A DNA stretch of 64,000 bases from Symsagittifera roscoffensis (lineage: Eukaryota > Xenacoelomorpha > Acoela > Convolutidae). The position numbers and the translations under genes are program-made. This document shows positions 10,452 to 18,689 of this stretch, in pieces (the first letter of the stretch is position 1; each line of letters begins with the position of its first letter). The stretch is from contig NC_087067.1 of assembly GCF_963678635.1 (NCBI RefSeq), positions 59,254,487 through 59,318,486 on the forward strand, in the 5' to 3' direction. The notes under the pieces are model-generated. The model saw only the letters and a list, made by a program, of their open reading frames with translations. It did not search any database and had not been told where the DNA came from.

Positions 10452-10952
10452 CTAAAGAGCTATTAACTGATTTTGACCAATCACGTCGCTTGAATTTTCG
10501 TTTCCCGATGGGATTGTATTAACTCGTGAATTAGTATTTACAGCGACCGCTGGTCTATCTACAGAATTTACAGTAAGTAATTTAGAATCTTTATTAGTCG
10601 ATAAAAGGTTCTGAATTCTGTCGAATGAAGCGACTACAAATTCGTCGTCATAATGTGAAATTGGAAGGGCTTTGCCCGAAGGAAGTCTAGATAAAAGGTC
10701 CGTAAAGCCCATGTCCTTTCCTGGTAAATGTGAAATTTTAAAATTGAAAGGTAAGAGTCTGTTTACCCAGCGGGTCAATCGGCTGTGCATCGTTTTATTG
10801 CCATGATTTGCTGAAAGTGCTGATAGTAACGCTTTGTGGTCAGTTACTATTTGGAATTCTGTTCCGTACAGGTAGTTTCTGAAATGTTCTGCAGCCCATA
10901 CGACTCCCAGCAACTCTAATTCGTTGGTAGAATATTTCATTTCATGGTTGTT
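10452..10952 (-). pseudogene. RNase H domain of pol
   Basis: Encodes KYSTNELELLGVVWAAEHF (catalytic glutamate helix) and IVTDHKALLSAL (catalytic aspartate), followed by SRLTRWVNRLLPFNFKISHL and the typical LPGKDMGFTDLLSRLPSG. It is in the same phase as the RT ORF and separated from it only by a TGA at 10953-10955. The first RNase H aspartate (TTDASHSGLGA) lies at the end of the RT ORF. Confidence 0.8.
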
Positions 10953-12134
10953 TCAAAATCTGGATGCAAACGCGATTGTTTTCCACTGGTCGTCCTGTAA
11001 TTGTTCTAGGGTAGCCCCTAGTCCGCTATGTGAAGCGTCCGTTGTTAGTCTTGTCTTCTCTTTTATATCAAAATGGCTGTTTTCTGCAATATTTACAATT
11101 TCCGTTTTTAACTTCTCAAACGCTATTGAATGGCTGGTATCCCATTTGTATAGCGATTTTTTCTTTAGAAGAGGTCGAAGAGGAGAGCTTAGCGTGGATA
11201 AATTAGGGACGAATTTTACATATTGGTTTATTGAGCCGAAAAATGAGCGAAGTTCAGAAATATTCTTCGGGGTTGGCAAATTTTTTATTGCGTCGGCTTT
11301 ACCGACCAACGGTCGTTTTCCATTGCCTGAGATCTTCAAGCCAAGCCATTCGATGTCAGATTTAAAAAATGCGCATTTCCCCCATTTCACTGCCATGTTG
11401 TTCTTATCTAAGATTGATAAAATTTTGTACACTATTGATTTGTGTTCTTCCAGCGATCCACGCGAGGCTACCAGGATGTCGTCTATGTAACATTTTGCAA
11501 ACGGGATATTTTTCAACATTGAGGCCATGACCCGTTGGAATTCATTGGGCATGTCTCCTATTCCGTAAAATCCTGTTAGAAACCGATACGTTCCTGTCGT
11601 TTCGCCGCCTACTATGCTAAAATTGCACTGTTTTTTTGTTTGATTGCAAAGTTGAAGTTGGCTATAGGCGTTTTTCAGATCTAAGTTACTAAACCACACT
11701 CGCCCGTTGGGTTTTTCTGAAATTTGGAGTGCCACGTGATCAATCAGTTCATGGATATTCGGCATTTGATACTTATTTTTAAAAATTTGATCATTTAAAA
11801 GCTTGGAATCCAGTGCCAGTTTTATTGAAGTATCCTTTTTCCGAGTGATTTCAATTGGACTGATGAAGCAATCTTCGTCACATTTCTCTAATTTTATTAT
11901 GTGACCTTCTTTTTCCATTCTTTTTGACTCTTCGTTCACTACCGCGAGTAAATGGAGTGGTACTCTTCTCCCTTTGGACTGTATTGGTTTAAAAGGTGTG
12001 TGAAAATGGGTTACCTTCCGATCGTTAGGTATTTTCCCCACTCTAGTGAATAAGTTCTTAAACTCATTAAAAATGTTGTCTGATAAAGAAGGTAAGTTTT
12101 TGTACTCACTCTCGAGTGTGGGTTGATTGACCAT
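10953..12134 (-). pseudogene. Reverse transcriptase (full-length copy)
   Basis: A 393-codon frame covering the RT fingers, palm and thumb and the start of RNase H. Catalytic residues are visible: D152 in FSNLDLKNAYSQL and the YIDD box (Y216-D219, CYIDDILVASRG). LRSFFGSINQYVKFVPNLS is the usual RT thumb-end motif. It lies in the same phase as gag-pro, with TAA (12144-12146) and three codons between. The TGA at 10953-10955 replaces a sense codon in the RT-RNase H link, so pol is interrupted there by a single nonsense mutation. The copies at 13.6 and 15.8 kb lack residues about 101-174. Confidence 0.85.
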
Positions 12135-12143
12135 GCAGATTGG

Positions 12144-12146
12144 TTA
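12144..12146 (-). promoter_or_regulatory. In-frame TAA between gag-pro and pol (possible readthrough site)
   Basis: Reading the minus strand, AAA CGC CCC TAA CCA ATC TGC ATG continues in the same phase into RT. The same TAA and context occur at 14335 and 16527. This is the expected layout if pol is made by stop-codon readthrough or by re-initiation at the near ATG. No experiment is implied. Confidence 0.4.
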
Positions 12147-13535
12147 GGGGCGTTTCCTCTGCGATATTTCTATGCCCAGTTTGGGTAAATTGTCGTTCCC
12201 CAATATGTTACGCTCGTGTCCGCCGGTTATGAAGAATGGGGTTTCTTCGCTGATCCACCCATTGGACTGTGTTCTGACAATTATTTTTCCCAAAATATTG
12301 ATCGTATCGTTGGTGAATCCGCAGTATAGGTTTTTTATTCTTTTCTCCACTGGGTGTATCTTGAGATTTGGGTATCTTAGTTTAAATTCATGTAGAACAT
12401 TCTGTTTTAAAAAGCTTACAGGGCTTGCTGAATCTACCGGTATGTTCATATTTACAATCATGTCCCAGCCGATGCCTAGGTTCAGGAGTTTCTTTGTTTC
12501 AAGACCATTATTGTCGTAAATAGTTCTGACACTCAACACCGAGAAGTCGTCATCGTCACTCTGTCGGTACTCATTCCACGCATTTATCACGTCCCACGAT
12601 TCTTTTTCTTCCATCCACGAACTTTCCAGAGGTGTGTAAACGTTTAAGTGCCCTTTCGTAAATGTATTTCCGCATTTCATGCACGAATTACTCCTTTCGA
12701 TGTTTAAGCTTGGTTCCTTTTTGATATGATTGTGGTTACTAAAAGTTTTAAAAGTTGTCCCGTTGGTCGATGACCGTGACATATTTGTCAGTTTCTGGTG
12801 GTTAAAATATCCCTTTTCATCGATTGGGGCTTGGTTAAGTGCTTCCGACGGGCTTATGGTAGCTGAAAGTAGCTTCCTCTGGGTGTCTGTGTTCTTCATA
12901 TTGCAAATGAAGATATCCCTTATCCATTCTGCCTCGTCGGATTCCTTGATGTTGCACGTGCTGGCTAGGTCCGTCAGTGCTCCCCAGAATTGTTCGTACG
13001 ACTCACGATCTTTTTGCTTTCGATTTAGTAGTTTATATCTTTCGAACGTAATATTGGGCGGTTTTTTAAATGCTGAGTCTAGTAGAGTCCAGAAATCAGA
13101 GAACGATATTGCTAGAATCTTGACTCTCGGGTTCTTTTGTGTAAAAACTCTTTTTCCTTCGCTCCCTAGGGCTAAAAATAAAATTGATCGCAGTTTCTTG
13201 TCCGCCTCCGTTCGTCTCATTCCATTAAATTTTCTTTTCTCTTCGATGATCCGTTTCTCTTCTGCGGATTCGTACTGTTTCATTGTGCTTTTGTTCCTGC
13301 TCTCTCTGTTGGCTTTTTCCGCATCCGACTCGCTGCCTGTCGCCTGTTCCAAAATTGGAATTTGCGTCTCCGGTATCTCTGGTCCATGTAGGCTCTCTAA
13401 ATCCAGATTTTCTTTCGCAATGATCGCCAATTGGAATTGGTCGCTCCATTGGGTCCAGGCATGCGGTGGCTCTAGAGTGTGATTAGGCCAAAAGGGGGGA
13501 ATTCCACGCACGTTCGAATCATTTGACTGCGCCAT
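12144..13535 (-). CDS. Gag-protease ORF, copy 1
   Basis: A 463-codon intact ORF. The N-terminal two thirds is gag: an acidic/basic helical region at 70-110, then SFSDFWTLLDSAF and the FERYKLLNRKQKDRESYEQF capsid-type segment at 145-185. A degenerate zinc knuckle follows: C285-x2-C288-x7-H296, with Tyr at 300 where a fourth ligand would be expected. The C-terminal third is an aspartic protease with DSAS at 368-371 and a closing ITGGHERNILGND. The ATG is fixed by the LTR/PBS junction: its A is the last LTR base and TGG begins the PBS. The ORF ends at TAA, nine bases before the first ATG of the RT frame, in the same phase. Confidence 0.85.
   Translation of the reverse strand: MAQSNDSNVRGIPPFWPNHTLEPPHAWTQWSDQFQLAIIAKENLDLESLHGPEIPETQIPILEQATGSESDAEKANRESRNKSTMKQYESAEEKRIIEEKRKFNGMRRTEADKKLRSILFLALGSEGKRVFTQKNPRVKILAISFSDFWTLLDSAFKKPPNITFERYKLLNRKQKDRESYEQFWGALTDLASTCNIKESDEAEWIRDIFICNMKNTDTQRKLLSATISPSEALNQAPIDEKGYFNHQKLTNMSRSSTNGTTFKTFSNHNHIKKEPSLNIERSNSCMKCGNTFTKGHLNVYTPLESSWMEEKESWDVINAWNEYRQSDDDDFSVLSVRTIYDNNGLETKKLLNLGIGWDMIVNMNIPVDSASPVSFLKQNVLHEFKLRYPNLKIHPVEKRIKNLYCGFTNDTINILGKIIVRTQSNGWISEETPFFITGGHERNILGNDNLPKLGIEISQRKRP
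13526..13534 (-). other. Primer-binding site, copy 1
   Basis: The minus strand reads TGGCGCAGT directly after the LTR end. This can pair with the 3' end of a tRNA ending ACTGCGCCA, the type used by several insect gypsy-like elements. It overlaps the gag start codon. Confidence 0.7.
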
Positions 13536-13634
13536 AATAAACTAATCTAATTCTATGTGTCTATATGTACACGGTATGTACATAAGCTTAAATGTTAAAA
13601 CGTTAAAAGGAAGTAGTTGAATTAAGAACGTTAA
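13535..13634 (-). repeat. Partial LTR (last 100 bp) at the first internal junction
   Basis: Identical in layout to the last 100 bp of the outer LTRs (GAACGTTAA to the ATG). Beyond it a 7-bp TTAAGAA filler leads into RT sequence. It marks the left edge of tandem unit 2. Confidence 0.9.
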
Positions 13635-14325
13635 TTAAGAAGAGCCGAAAAATGAGCGAAGTTCAGAAATATTCTTCGGGGTTGGCAAATTTTTTATTGC
13701 GTCGGCTTTACCGACCAACGGTCGTACTCCATTGCCTGAGATCTTCAAGCCAAGCCATTCGATGTCAGATTTAAAAAATGCGTATTTCCCCAATTTCACT
13801 GCCATGTTGTTCTTATCTAAGATTAATAAAATTTTGTACACTATTGATTTGTGTTCTTCCAGCGATCCACGCGAGGCTACCAGGATGTCGTCTATGTAAC
13901 ATTTTGCAAACGGGATATTTTTCAACATTGAGTCCATGACCCGTTGGAATTCATTGGGCATGTCTCCTATTCCGTAAAATCCTGTTAGAAACCGATACGT
14001 TCCTGTCGTTTCGCCGCCTACTATCCTTTTTCCGAGTGATTTCAATTGGACTGATGAAGCAATCTTCGTCACATTTCTCTAATTTTATTATGTGACCTTC
14101 TTTTTCCATTCGTTTTGACTCTTCGTTCACTGCCGCGAGTAAATGGAGTGGTACTCTTCTCCCTTTGGACTGTATTGGTTTAAAAGGTGTGTGAAAATGG
14201 GTTACCTTCCGATCGTTAGGTATTTTCCCCACTCTAGTGAATAAGTTCTTAAACTCATTAAAAATGTTGTCTGATAAAGAAGGTAAGTTTTTGTACTCAC
14301 TCTCGAGTGTGGGTTGATTGACCAT
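13635..14325 (-). pseudogene. Deleted reverse transcriptase, unit 2
   Basis: RT sequence with codons about 101-174 missing, which removes the first catalytic aspartate region, while the YIDD box remains. The joint lies at a TAT shared by both sides (compare 11613-11615 with 11831-11833). It shifts the frame, so the two halves are read in different phases and no active enzyme can result. Confidence 0.85.
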
Positions 14326-14334
14326 GCAGATTGG

Positions 14335-15726
14335 TTAGGGGCGTTTCCTCTGCGATATTTCTATGCCCAGTTTGGGTAAATTGTCGTTCCCCAATATGTT
14401 ACGCTCGTGTCCGCCGGTTATGAAGAATGGGGTTTCTTCGCTGATCCACCCATTGGACTGTGTTCTGACAATTATTTTTCCCAAAATATTGATCGTATCG
14501 TTGGTGAATCCGCAGTATAGGTTTTTTATTCTTTTCTCCACTGGGTGTATCTTGAGATTTGGGTATCTTAGTTTAAATTCATGTAGAACATTCTGTTTTA
14601 AAAAGCTTACAGGGCTTGCTGAATCTACCGGTATGTTCATATTTACAATCATGTCCCAGCCGATGCCTAGGTTCAGGAGTTTCTTTGTTTCAAGACCATT
14701 ATTGTCGTAAATAGTTCTGACACTCAACACCGAGAAGTCGTCATCGTCACTCTGTCGGTACTCATTCCACGCATTTATCACGTCGCACGATTCTTTTTCT
14801 TCCATCCACGAACTTTCCAGAGGTGTGTAAACGTTTAAGTGCCCTTTCGTAAATGTATTTCCGCATTTCATGCACGAATTACTCCTTTCGATGTTTAAGC
14901 TTGGTTCCTTTTTGATATGATTGTGGTTACTGAAAGATTTAAAAGTTGTCCCGTTGGTCGATGACCGTGACATATTTGTCAGTTTCTGGTGGTTAAAATA
15001 TCCCTTTTCATCGATTGGGGCTTGGTTAAGTGCTTCCGACGGGCTTATGGTAGCTGAAAATAGCTTCCTCTGGGTGTCTGTGTTCTTCATATTGCAAATG
15101 AAGATATCCCTTATCCATTCTGCCTCGTCGGATTCCTTGATGTTGCACGTGCTGGCTAGGTCCGTCAGTGCTCCCCAGAATTGTTCGTACGACTCACGAT
15201 CTTTTTGCTTTCGATTTAGTAGTTTATATCTTTCGAACGTAATATTGGGCGGTTTGTTAAATGCTGAGTCTAGTAGAGTCCAGAAATCAGAGAACGATAT
15301 TGCTAGAATCTTGACTCTCGGGTTCTTTTGTGTAAAAACTCTTTTTCCTTCGCTCCCTAGGGCTAAAAATAAAATTGATCGCAGTTTCTTGTCCGCCTCC
15401 GTTCGTCTCATTCCATTAAATTTTCTTTTCTCTTCGTTGATCCGTTTCTCTTCTGCGGATTCGTACTGTTTCATTGTGCTTTTGTTCCTGCTCTCTCTGT
15501 TGGCTTTTTCCGCGTCCGACTCGCTGCCTGTCGCCTGTTCCAAAATTGGAATTTGCGTCTCCGGTATCTCTGGTCCATGTAGGCTCTCTAAATCCAGATT
15601 TTCTTTCGCAATGATCGCCAATTGGAATTGGTCGCTCCATTGGGTCCAGGCATGCGGTGGCTCTAGAGTGTGATTAGGCCAAAAGGGGGGAATTCCACGC
15701 ACGTTCGAATCATTTGACTGCGCCAT
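14335..15726 (-). CDS. Gag-protease ORF, copy 2
   Basis: 463 intact codons, the same length as copy 1 and almost identical to it. One difference is Cys for Trp in EEKESCDVINAW. Zinc-knuckle and DSAS protease residues are as in copy 1. Start and PBS are preserved at the upstream partial LTR (15726). Confidence 0.85.
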   Translation of the reverse strand: MAQSNDSNVRGIPPFWPNHTLEPPHAWTQWSDQFQLAIIAKENLDLESLHGPEIPETQIPILEQATGSESDAEKANRESRNKSTMKQYESAEEKRINEEKRKFNGMRRTEADKKLRSILFLALGSEGKRVFTQKNPRVKILAISFSDFWTLLDSAFNKPPNITFERYKLLNRKQKDRESYEQFWGALTDLASTCNIKESDEAEWIRDIFICNMKNTDTQRKLFSATISPSEALNQAPIDEKGYFNHQKLTNMSRSSTNGTTFKSFSNHNHIKKEPSLNIERSNSCMKCGNTFTKGHLNVYTPLESSWMEEKESCDVINAWNEYRQSDDDDFSVLSVRTIYDNNGLETKKLLNLGIGWDMIVNMNIPVDSASPVSFLKQNVLHEFKLRYPNLKIHPVEKRIKNLYCGFTNDTINILGKIIVRTQSNGWISEETPFFITGGHERNILGNDNLPKLGIEISQRKRP

Positions 15727-15825
15727 AATAAACTAATCTAATTCTATGTGTCTATATGTACACGGTATGTACATAAGCTTAAATGTTAAAACGTTAAAAG
15801 GAAGTAAATGAATTAAGAACGTTAA

Positions 15826-16517
15826 TTAAGAAGAGCCGAAAAATGAGCGAAGTTCAGAAATATTCTTCGGGGTTGGCAAATTTTTTATTGCGTCGGCTTT
15901 ACCGACCAACGGTCGTACTCCATTGCCTGAGATCTTCAAGCCAAGCCATTCGATGTCAGATTTAAAAAATGCGTATTTCCCCCATTTCACTGCCATGTTG
16001 TTCTTATCTAAGATTAATAAGATTTTGTACACTATTGATTTGTGTTCTTCCAGCGATCCACGCGAGGCTACCAGGATGTCGTCTATGTAACATTTTGCAA
16101 ACGGGATATTTTTCAACATTGAGTCCATGACCCGTTGGAATTCATTGGGCATGTCTCCTATTCCGTAAAATCCTGTTAGAAACCGATACGTTCCTGTCGT
16201 TTCGCCGCCTACTATCCTTTTTTCCGAGTGATTTCAATTGGACTGATGAAGCAATCTTCGTCACATTTCTCTAATTTTATTATGTGACCTTCTTTTTCCA
16301 TTCGTTTTGACTCTTCGTTCACTGCCGCGAGTAAATGGAGTGGTACTCTTCTCCCTTTGGACTGTATTGGTTTAAAAGGTGTGTGAAAATGGGTTACCTT
16401 CCGATCGTTAGGTATTTTCCCCACTCTAGTGAATAAGTTCTTAAACTCATTAAAAATGTTGTCTGATAAAGAAGGTAAGTTTTTGTACTCACTCTCGAGT
16501 GTGGGTTGATTGACCAT
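15826..16517 (-). pseudogene. Deleted reverse transcriptase, unit 3
   Basis: Same deletion as unit 2 plus one extra T at the joint. The N-terminal piece stops shortly after ITRKKG, and the YIDD piece (from 16152) is in another phase. Confidence 0.85.
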
Positions 16518-16526
16518 GCAGATTGG

Positions 16527-17918
16527 TTAGGGGCGTTTCCTCTGCGATATTTCTATGCCCAGTTTGGGTAAATTGTCGTTCCCCAATATGTTACGCTCGT
16601 GTCCGCCGGTTATGAAGAATGGGGTTTCTTCGCTGATCCACCCATTGGACTGTGTTCTGACAATTATTTTTCCCAAAATATTGATCGTATCGTTGGTGAA
16701 TCCGCAGTATAGGTTTTTTATTCTTTTCTCCACTGGGTGTATCTTGAGATTTGGGTATCTTAGTTTAAATTCATGTAGAACATTCTGTTTTAAAAAGCTT
16801 ACAGGGCTTGCTGAATCTACCGGTATGTTCATATTTACAATCATGTCCCAGCCGATGCCTAGGTTCAGGAGTTTCTTTGTTTCAAGACCATTATTGTCGT
16901 AAATAGTTCTGACACTCAACACCGAGAAGTCGTCATCGTCACTCTGTCGGTACTCATTCCACGCATTTATCACGTCGCACGATTCTTTTTCTTCCATCCA
17001 CGAACTTTCCAGAGGTGTGTAAACGTTTAAGTGCCCTTTCGTAAATGTATTTCCGCATTTCATGCACGAATTACTCCTTTCGATGTTTAAGCTTGGTTCC
17101 TTTTTGATATGATTGTGGTTACTGAAAGATTTAAAAGTTGTCCCGTTGGTCGATGACCGTGACATATTTGTCAGTTTCTGGTGGTTAAAATATCCCTTTT
17201 CATCGATTGGGGCTTGGTTAAGTGCTTCCGACGGGCTTATGGTAGCTGAAAGTAGCTTCCTCTGGGTGTCTGTGTTCTTCATATTGCAAATGAAGATATC
17301 CCTTATCCATTCTGCCTCGTCGGATTCCTTGATGTTGCACGTGCTGGCTAGGTCCGTCAGTGCTCCCCAGAATTGTTCGTACGACTCACGATCTTTTTGC
17401 TTTCGATTTAGTAGTTTATATCTTTCGAACGTAATATTGGGCGGTTTGTTAAATGCTGAGTCTAGTAGAGTCCAGAAATCAGAGAACGATATTGCTAGAA
17501 TCTTGACTCTCGGGTTCTTTTGTGTAAAAACTCTTTTTCCTTCGCTCCCTAGGGCTAAAAATAAAATTGATCGCAGTTTCTTGTCCGCCTCCGTTCGTCT
17601 CATTCCGTTAAATTTTCTTTTCTCTTCGTTGATCCGTTTCTCTTCTGCGGATTCGTACTGTTTCATTGTGCTTTTGTTCCTGCTCTCTCTGTTGGCTTTT
17701 TCCGCGTCCGACTCGCTGCCTGTCGCCTGTTCCAAAATTGGAATTTGCGTCTCCGGTATCTCTGGTCCATGTAGGCTCTCTAAATCCAGATTTTCTTTCG
17801 CAATGATCGCCAATTGGAATTGGTCGCTCCATTGGGTCCAGGCATGCGGTGGCTCTAGAGTGTGATTAGGCCAAAAGGGGGGAATTCTACGCACGTTCGA
17901 ATCATTTGACTGCGCCAT
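16527..17918 (-). CDS. Gag-protease ORF, copy 3 (first in transcription order)
   Basis: 463 intact codons next to the 5' LTR, so this is the copy a genomic transcript would translate first. It has Arg for Gly at residue 11 (NVRRIPPFW) relative to copies 1 and 2; otherwise near identical. It ends with the same TAA-containing context. Confidence 0.85.
   Translation of the reverse strand: MAQSNDSNVRRIPPFWPNHTLEPPHAWTQWSDQFQLAIIAKENLDLESLHGPEIPETQIPILEQATGSESDAEKANRESRNKSTMKQYESAEEKRINEEKRKFNGMRRTEADKKLRSILFLALGSEGKRVFTQKNPRVKILAISFSDFWTLLDSAFNKPPNITFERYKLLNRKQKDRESYEQFWGALTDLASTCNIKESDEAEWIRDIFICNMKNTDTQRKLLSATISPSEALNQAPIDEKGYFNHQKLTNMSRSSTNGTTFKSFSNHNHIKKEPSLNIERSNSCMKCGNTFTKGHLNVYTPLESSWMEEKESCDVINAWNEYRQSDDDDFSVLSVRTIYDNNGLETKKLLNLGIGWDMIVNMNIPVDSASPVSFLKQNVLHEFKLRYPNLKIHPVEKRIKNLYCGFTNDTINILGKIIVRTQSNGWISEETPFFITGGHERNILGNDNLPKLGIEISQRKRP
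17909..17917 (-). other. Primer-binding site at the 5' LTR
   Basis: TGGCGCAGT on the minus strand directly follows the LTR, and its first bases complete the gag ATG. This is the functional PBS position of the element. Confidence 0.75.
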
Positions 17919-18122
17919 AATAAACTAATCTAATTCAATGTGTCTATATGTACACGGTATGTACATAAGCTTAAATGTTAAAACGTTAAAAGGAAGTAGT
18001 TGAATTAAGAACGTTAAAAAGGACAACTGAACTTCCGTTCATATCGACCGATGGTCGTAACTAAACTGGTATTAATTTAAATACCGAAGGTCATTATAAC
18101 ATACTAAAAACAAATCACAACA
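17918..18122 (-). repeat. 5' LTR (205 bp)
   Basis: Matches the left LTR except for two substitutions (in the TTC[A/T]ATG and TCTA[T/A]ATG contexts). It is followed on the + strand by the second CCCTT. Confidence 0.9.
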
Positions 18123-18127
18123 CCCTT
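18123..18127. repeat. Target-site duplication (right), CCCTT
   Basis: Second copy of the 5-bp target duplication that ends the LTR element. Kinesin-locus sequence resumes here. Confidence 0.85.
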
Positions 18128-18550
18128 GCCTGGGCCCTAAGTCAACTGTCTAATGGAAATATGATGAATAAAATATTTTGCATCGGATGAGGTTGTAAAC
18201 AGTAGACCGAATACTGGTTCGCACCAAGGGCAACAACTACTGCGGGACAATCAAAAAGACTCACCCGAAATAGGACTCCTCATTCAGTGCAATCTAATGT
18301 TACGAGACCTGAAAAAGTTCACAGTTCGAGGGATACGAATGCAGCTTCGAAACTTTTGGGCTCAACTGCAAATGCGGCGTCGTTTACTGGAAGGAACAGT
18401 CAAAACTGTGTATCAGTTGTGAACTCTAGGAAAGAGTTGAGAGAAATTGCAGTGCCAGAGTCTATTTCGAAATCCACATTCAGAAATGAAGCGACATTTC
18501 AGACGCACACACCGACAGATAGTATGCAAAAGGATTCGGTCGACGAATAA
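18128..18550 (+). pseudogene. KIF27: Possible C-terminal tail of the kinesin pseudogene
   Basis: Beyond the insertion the exon continues. The frame from about 18206 reads a Ser/Thr/Asn-rich tail (RTPHSVQSNVTRPEKVHSSR) and ends at TAA 18548. Such unstructured tails are usual at kinesin C-termini, but sequence alone does not prove it. A stop near 18203 and phase changes before it agree with decay. Confidence 0.4.
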
Positions 18551-18668
18551 ATCATTGTCAGAAGCTCAATTTCAAAATGTTTGCTTGCTCTGTAGTGCCA
18601 CGCGCGTCCATGTTGAAAAACTTAGTTTGTGTTTTTTGAGTTTAAATTGTTTTTAATGAACATGTATA

Positions 18669-18674
18669 AATAAA
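18669..18674 (+). terminator. Possible poly(A) signal AATAAA
   Basis: AATAAA about 120 bp after the stop of the tail ORF, in ATGTATAAATAAAGTTGTTCC. Its position suits the end of the kinesin transcript. Confidence 0.4.
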
Positions 18675-18689
18675 GTTGTTCCTTTCACT

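Larger units (their letters stand above)
13535..15726 (-). repeat. Tandem unit 2 of the gag-pro amplification (2191 bp)
   Basis: The unit contains a partial LTR, the RT C-terminal piece (13642-14023), a 218-bp deletion joint, the RT N-terminal piece (14025-14325) and intact gag-pro. Unit 3 is nearly identical with a period of 2191-2192 bp. Units 2 and 3 share base changes that copy 1 lacks, so they duplicated from each other after diverging from copy 1. Confidence 0.9.
15726..17918 (-). repeat. Tandem unit 3 of the gag-pro amplification (2192 bp)
   Basis: Same architecture as unit 2. A single extra T in the run after the RT deletion joint (16212-16224) accounts for the 1-bp longer period. 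Confidence 0.9.
7336..18122 (-). mobile_element. Ty3/gypsy-type LTR retrotransposon with tandem gag units
   Basis: The element is read right to left: LTR 18122-17918, PBS, gag-pro 17918-16527, damaged RT, partial LTR; gag-pro 15726-14335, damaged RT, partial LTR; gag-pro 13535-12144, RT, RNase H, integrase to 8240; 3' tail, PPT, LTR 7540-7336. CCCTT flanks both ends. The two outer LTRs differ at only two of 205 positions, so the insertion is recent. Domain order (protease, RT, RNase H, integrase) places it in Ty3/gypsy. Pol has a nonsense codon at 10953-10955 and frameshifts around 10450, 10160 and 8266, so this copy is not autonomous, although gag-pro is open in all three copies. Confidence 0.9.
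433..18550 (+). pseudogene. KIF27: KIF27/KIF7-class kinesin pseudogene (overall extent)
   Basis: This is the span of a kinesin of the KIF27/KIF7 (Costal-2) class, a family that acts in Hedgehog signalling and ciliary biology. Recognisable exons lie at 433-578, 1247-1423, 4564-4736, 5012-5159, 5757-5893 and 6457-7335, with a possible tail at 18128-18550. The class assignment rests on the motor segment LHIREDEKGNT, on the stalk segment around LEEAVEMLEAAIDF, and on the late coiled coil with DLERELFYYKTTSRDLKK. The gene looks dead. The P-loop reads GQTVSGKT instead of GQTGSGKT, and no exon for the switch I/switch II half of the motor was found. The stalk has in-frame TAA codons at 6905, 7210 and 7267 and a frameshift near 7080, and an LTR element sits in the last exon. 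Introns are kept, so this is a decayed gene or duplicate, not a processed copy. Upstream exons lie outside the window. Confidence 0.85.

Noticed and set aside
12172-12519. 115-codon + strand open frame, also at 14363 and 16555
   Set aside because: Antisense shadow of the protease part of gag-pro.
12730-13482. 250-codon + strand open frame, also at 14921-15673 and 17113-17865
   Set aside because: It is antisense to gag-pro and is repeated only because gag-pro is repeated; hydrophobic and Ser-rich shadow content with no domain.
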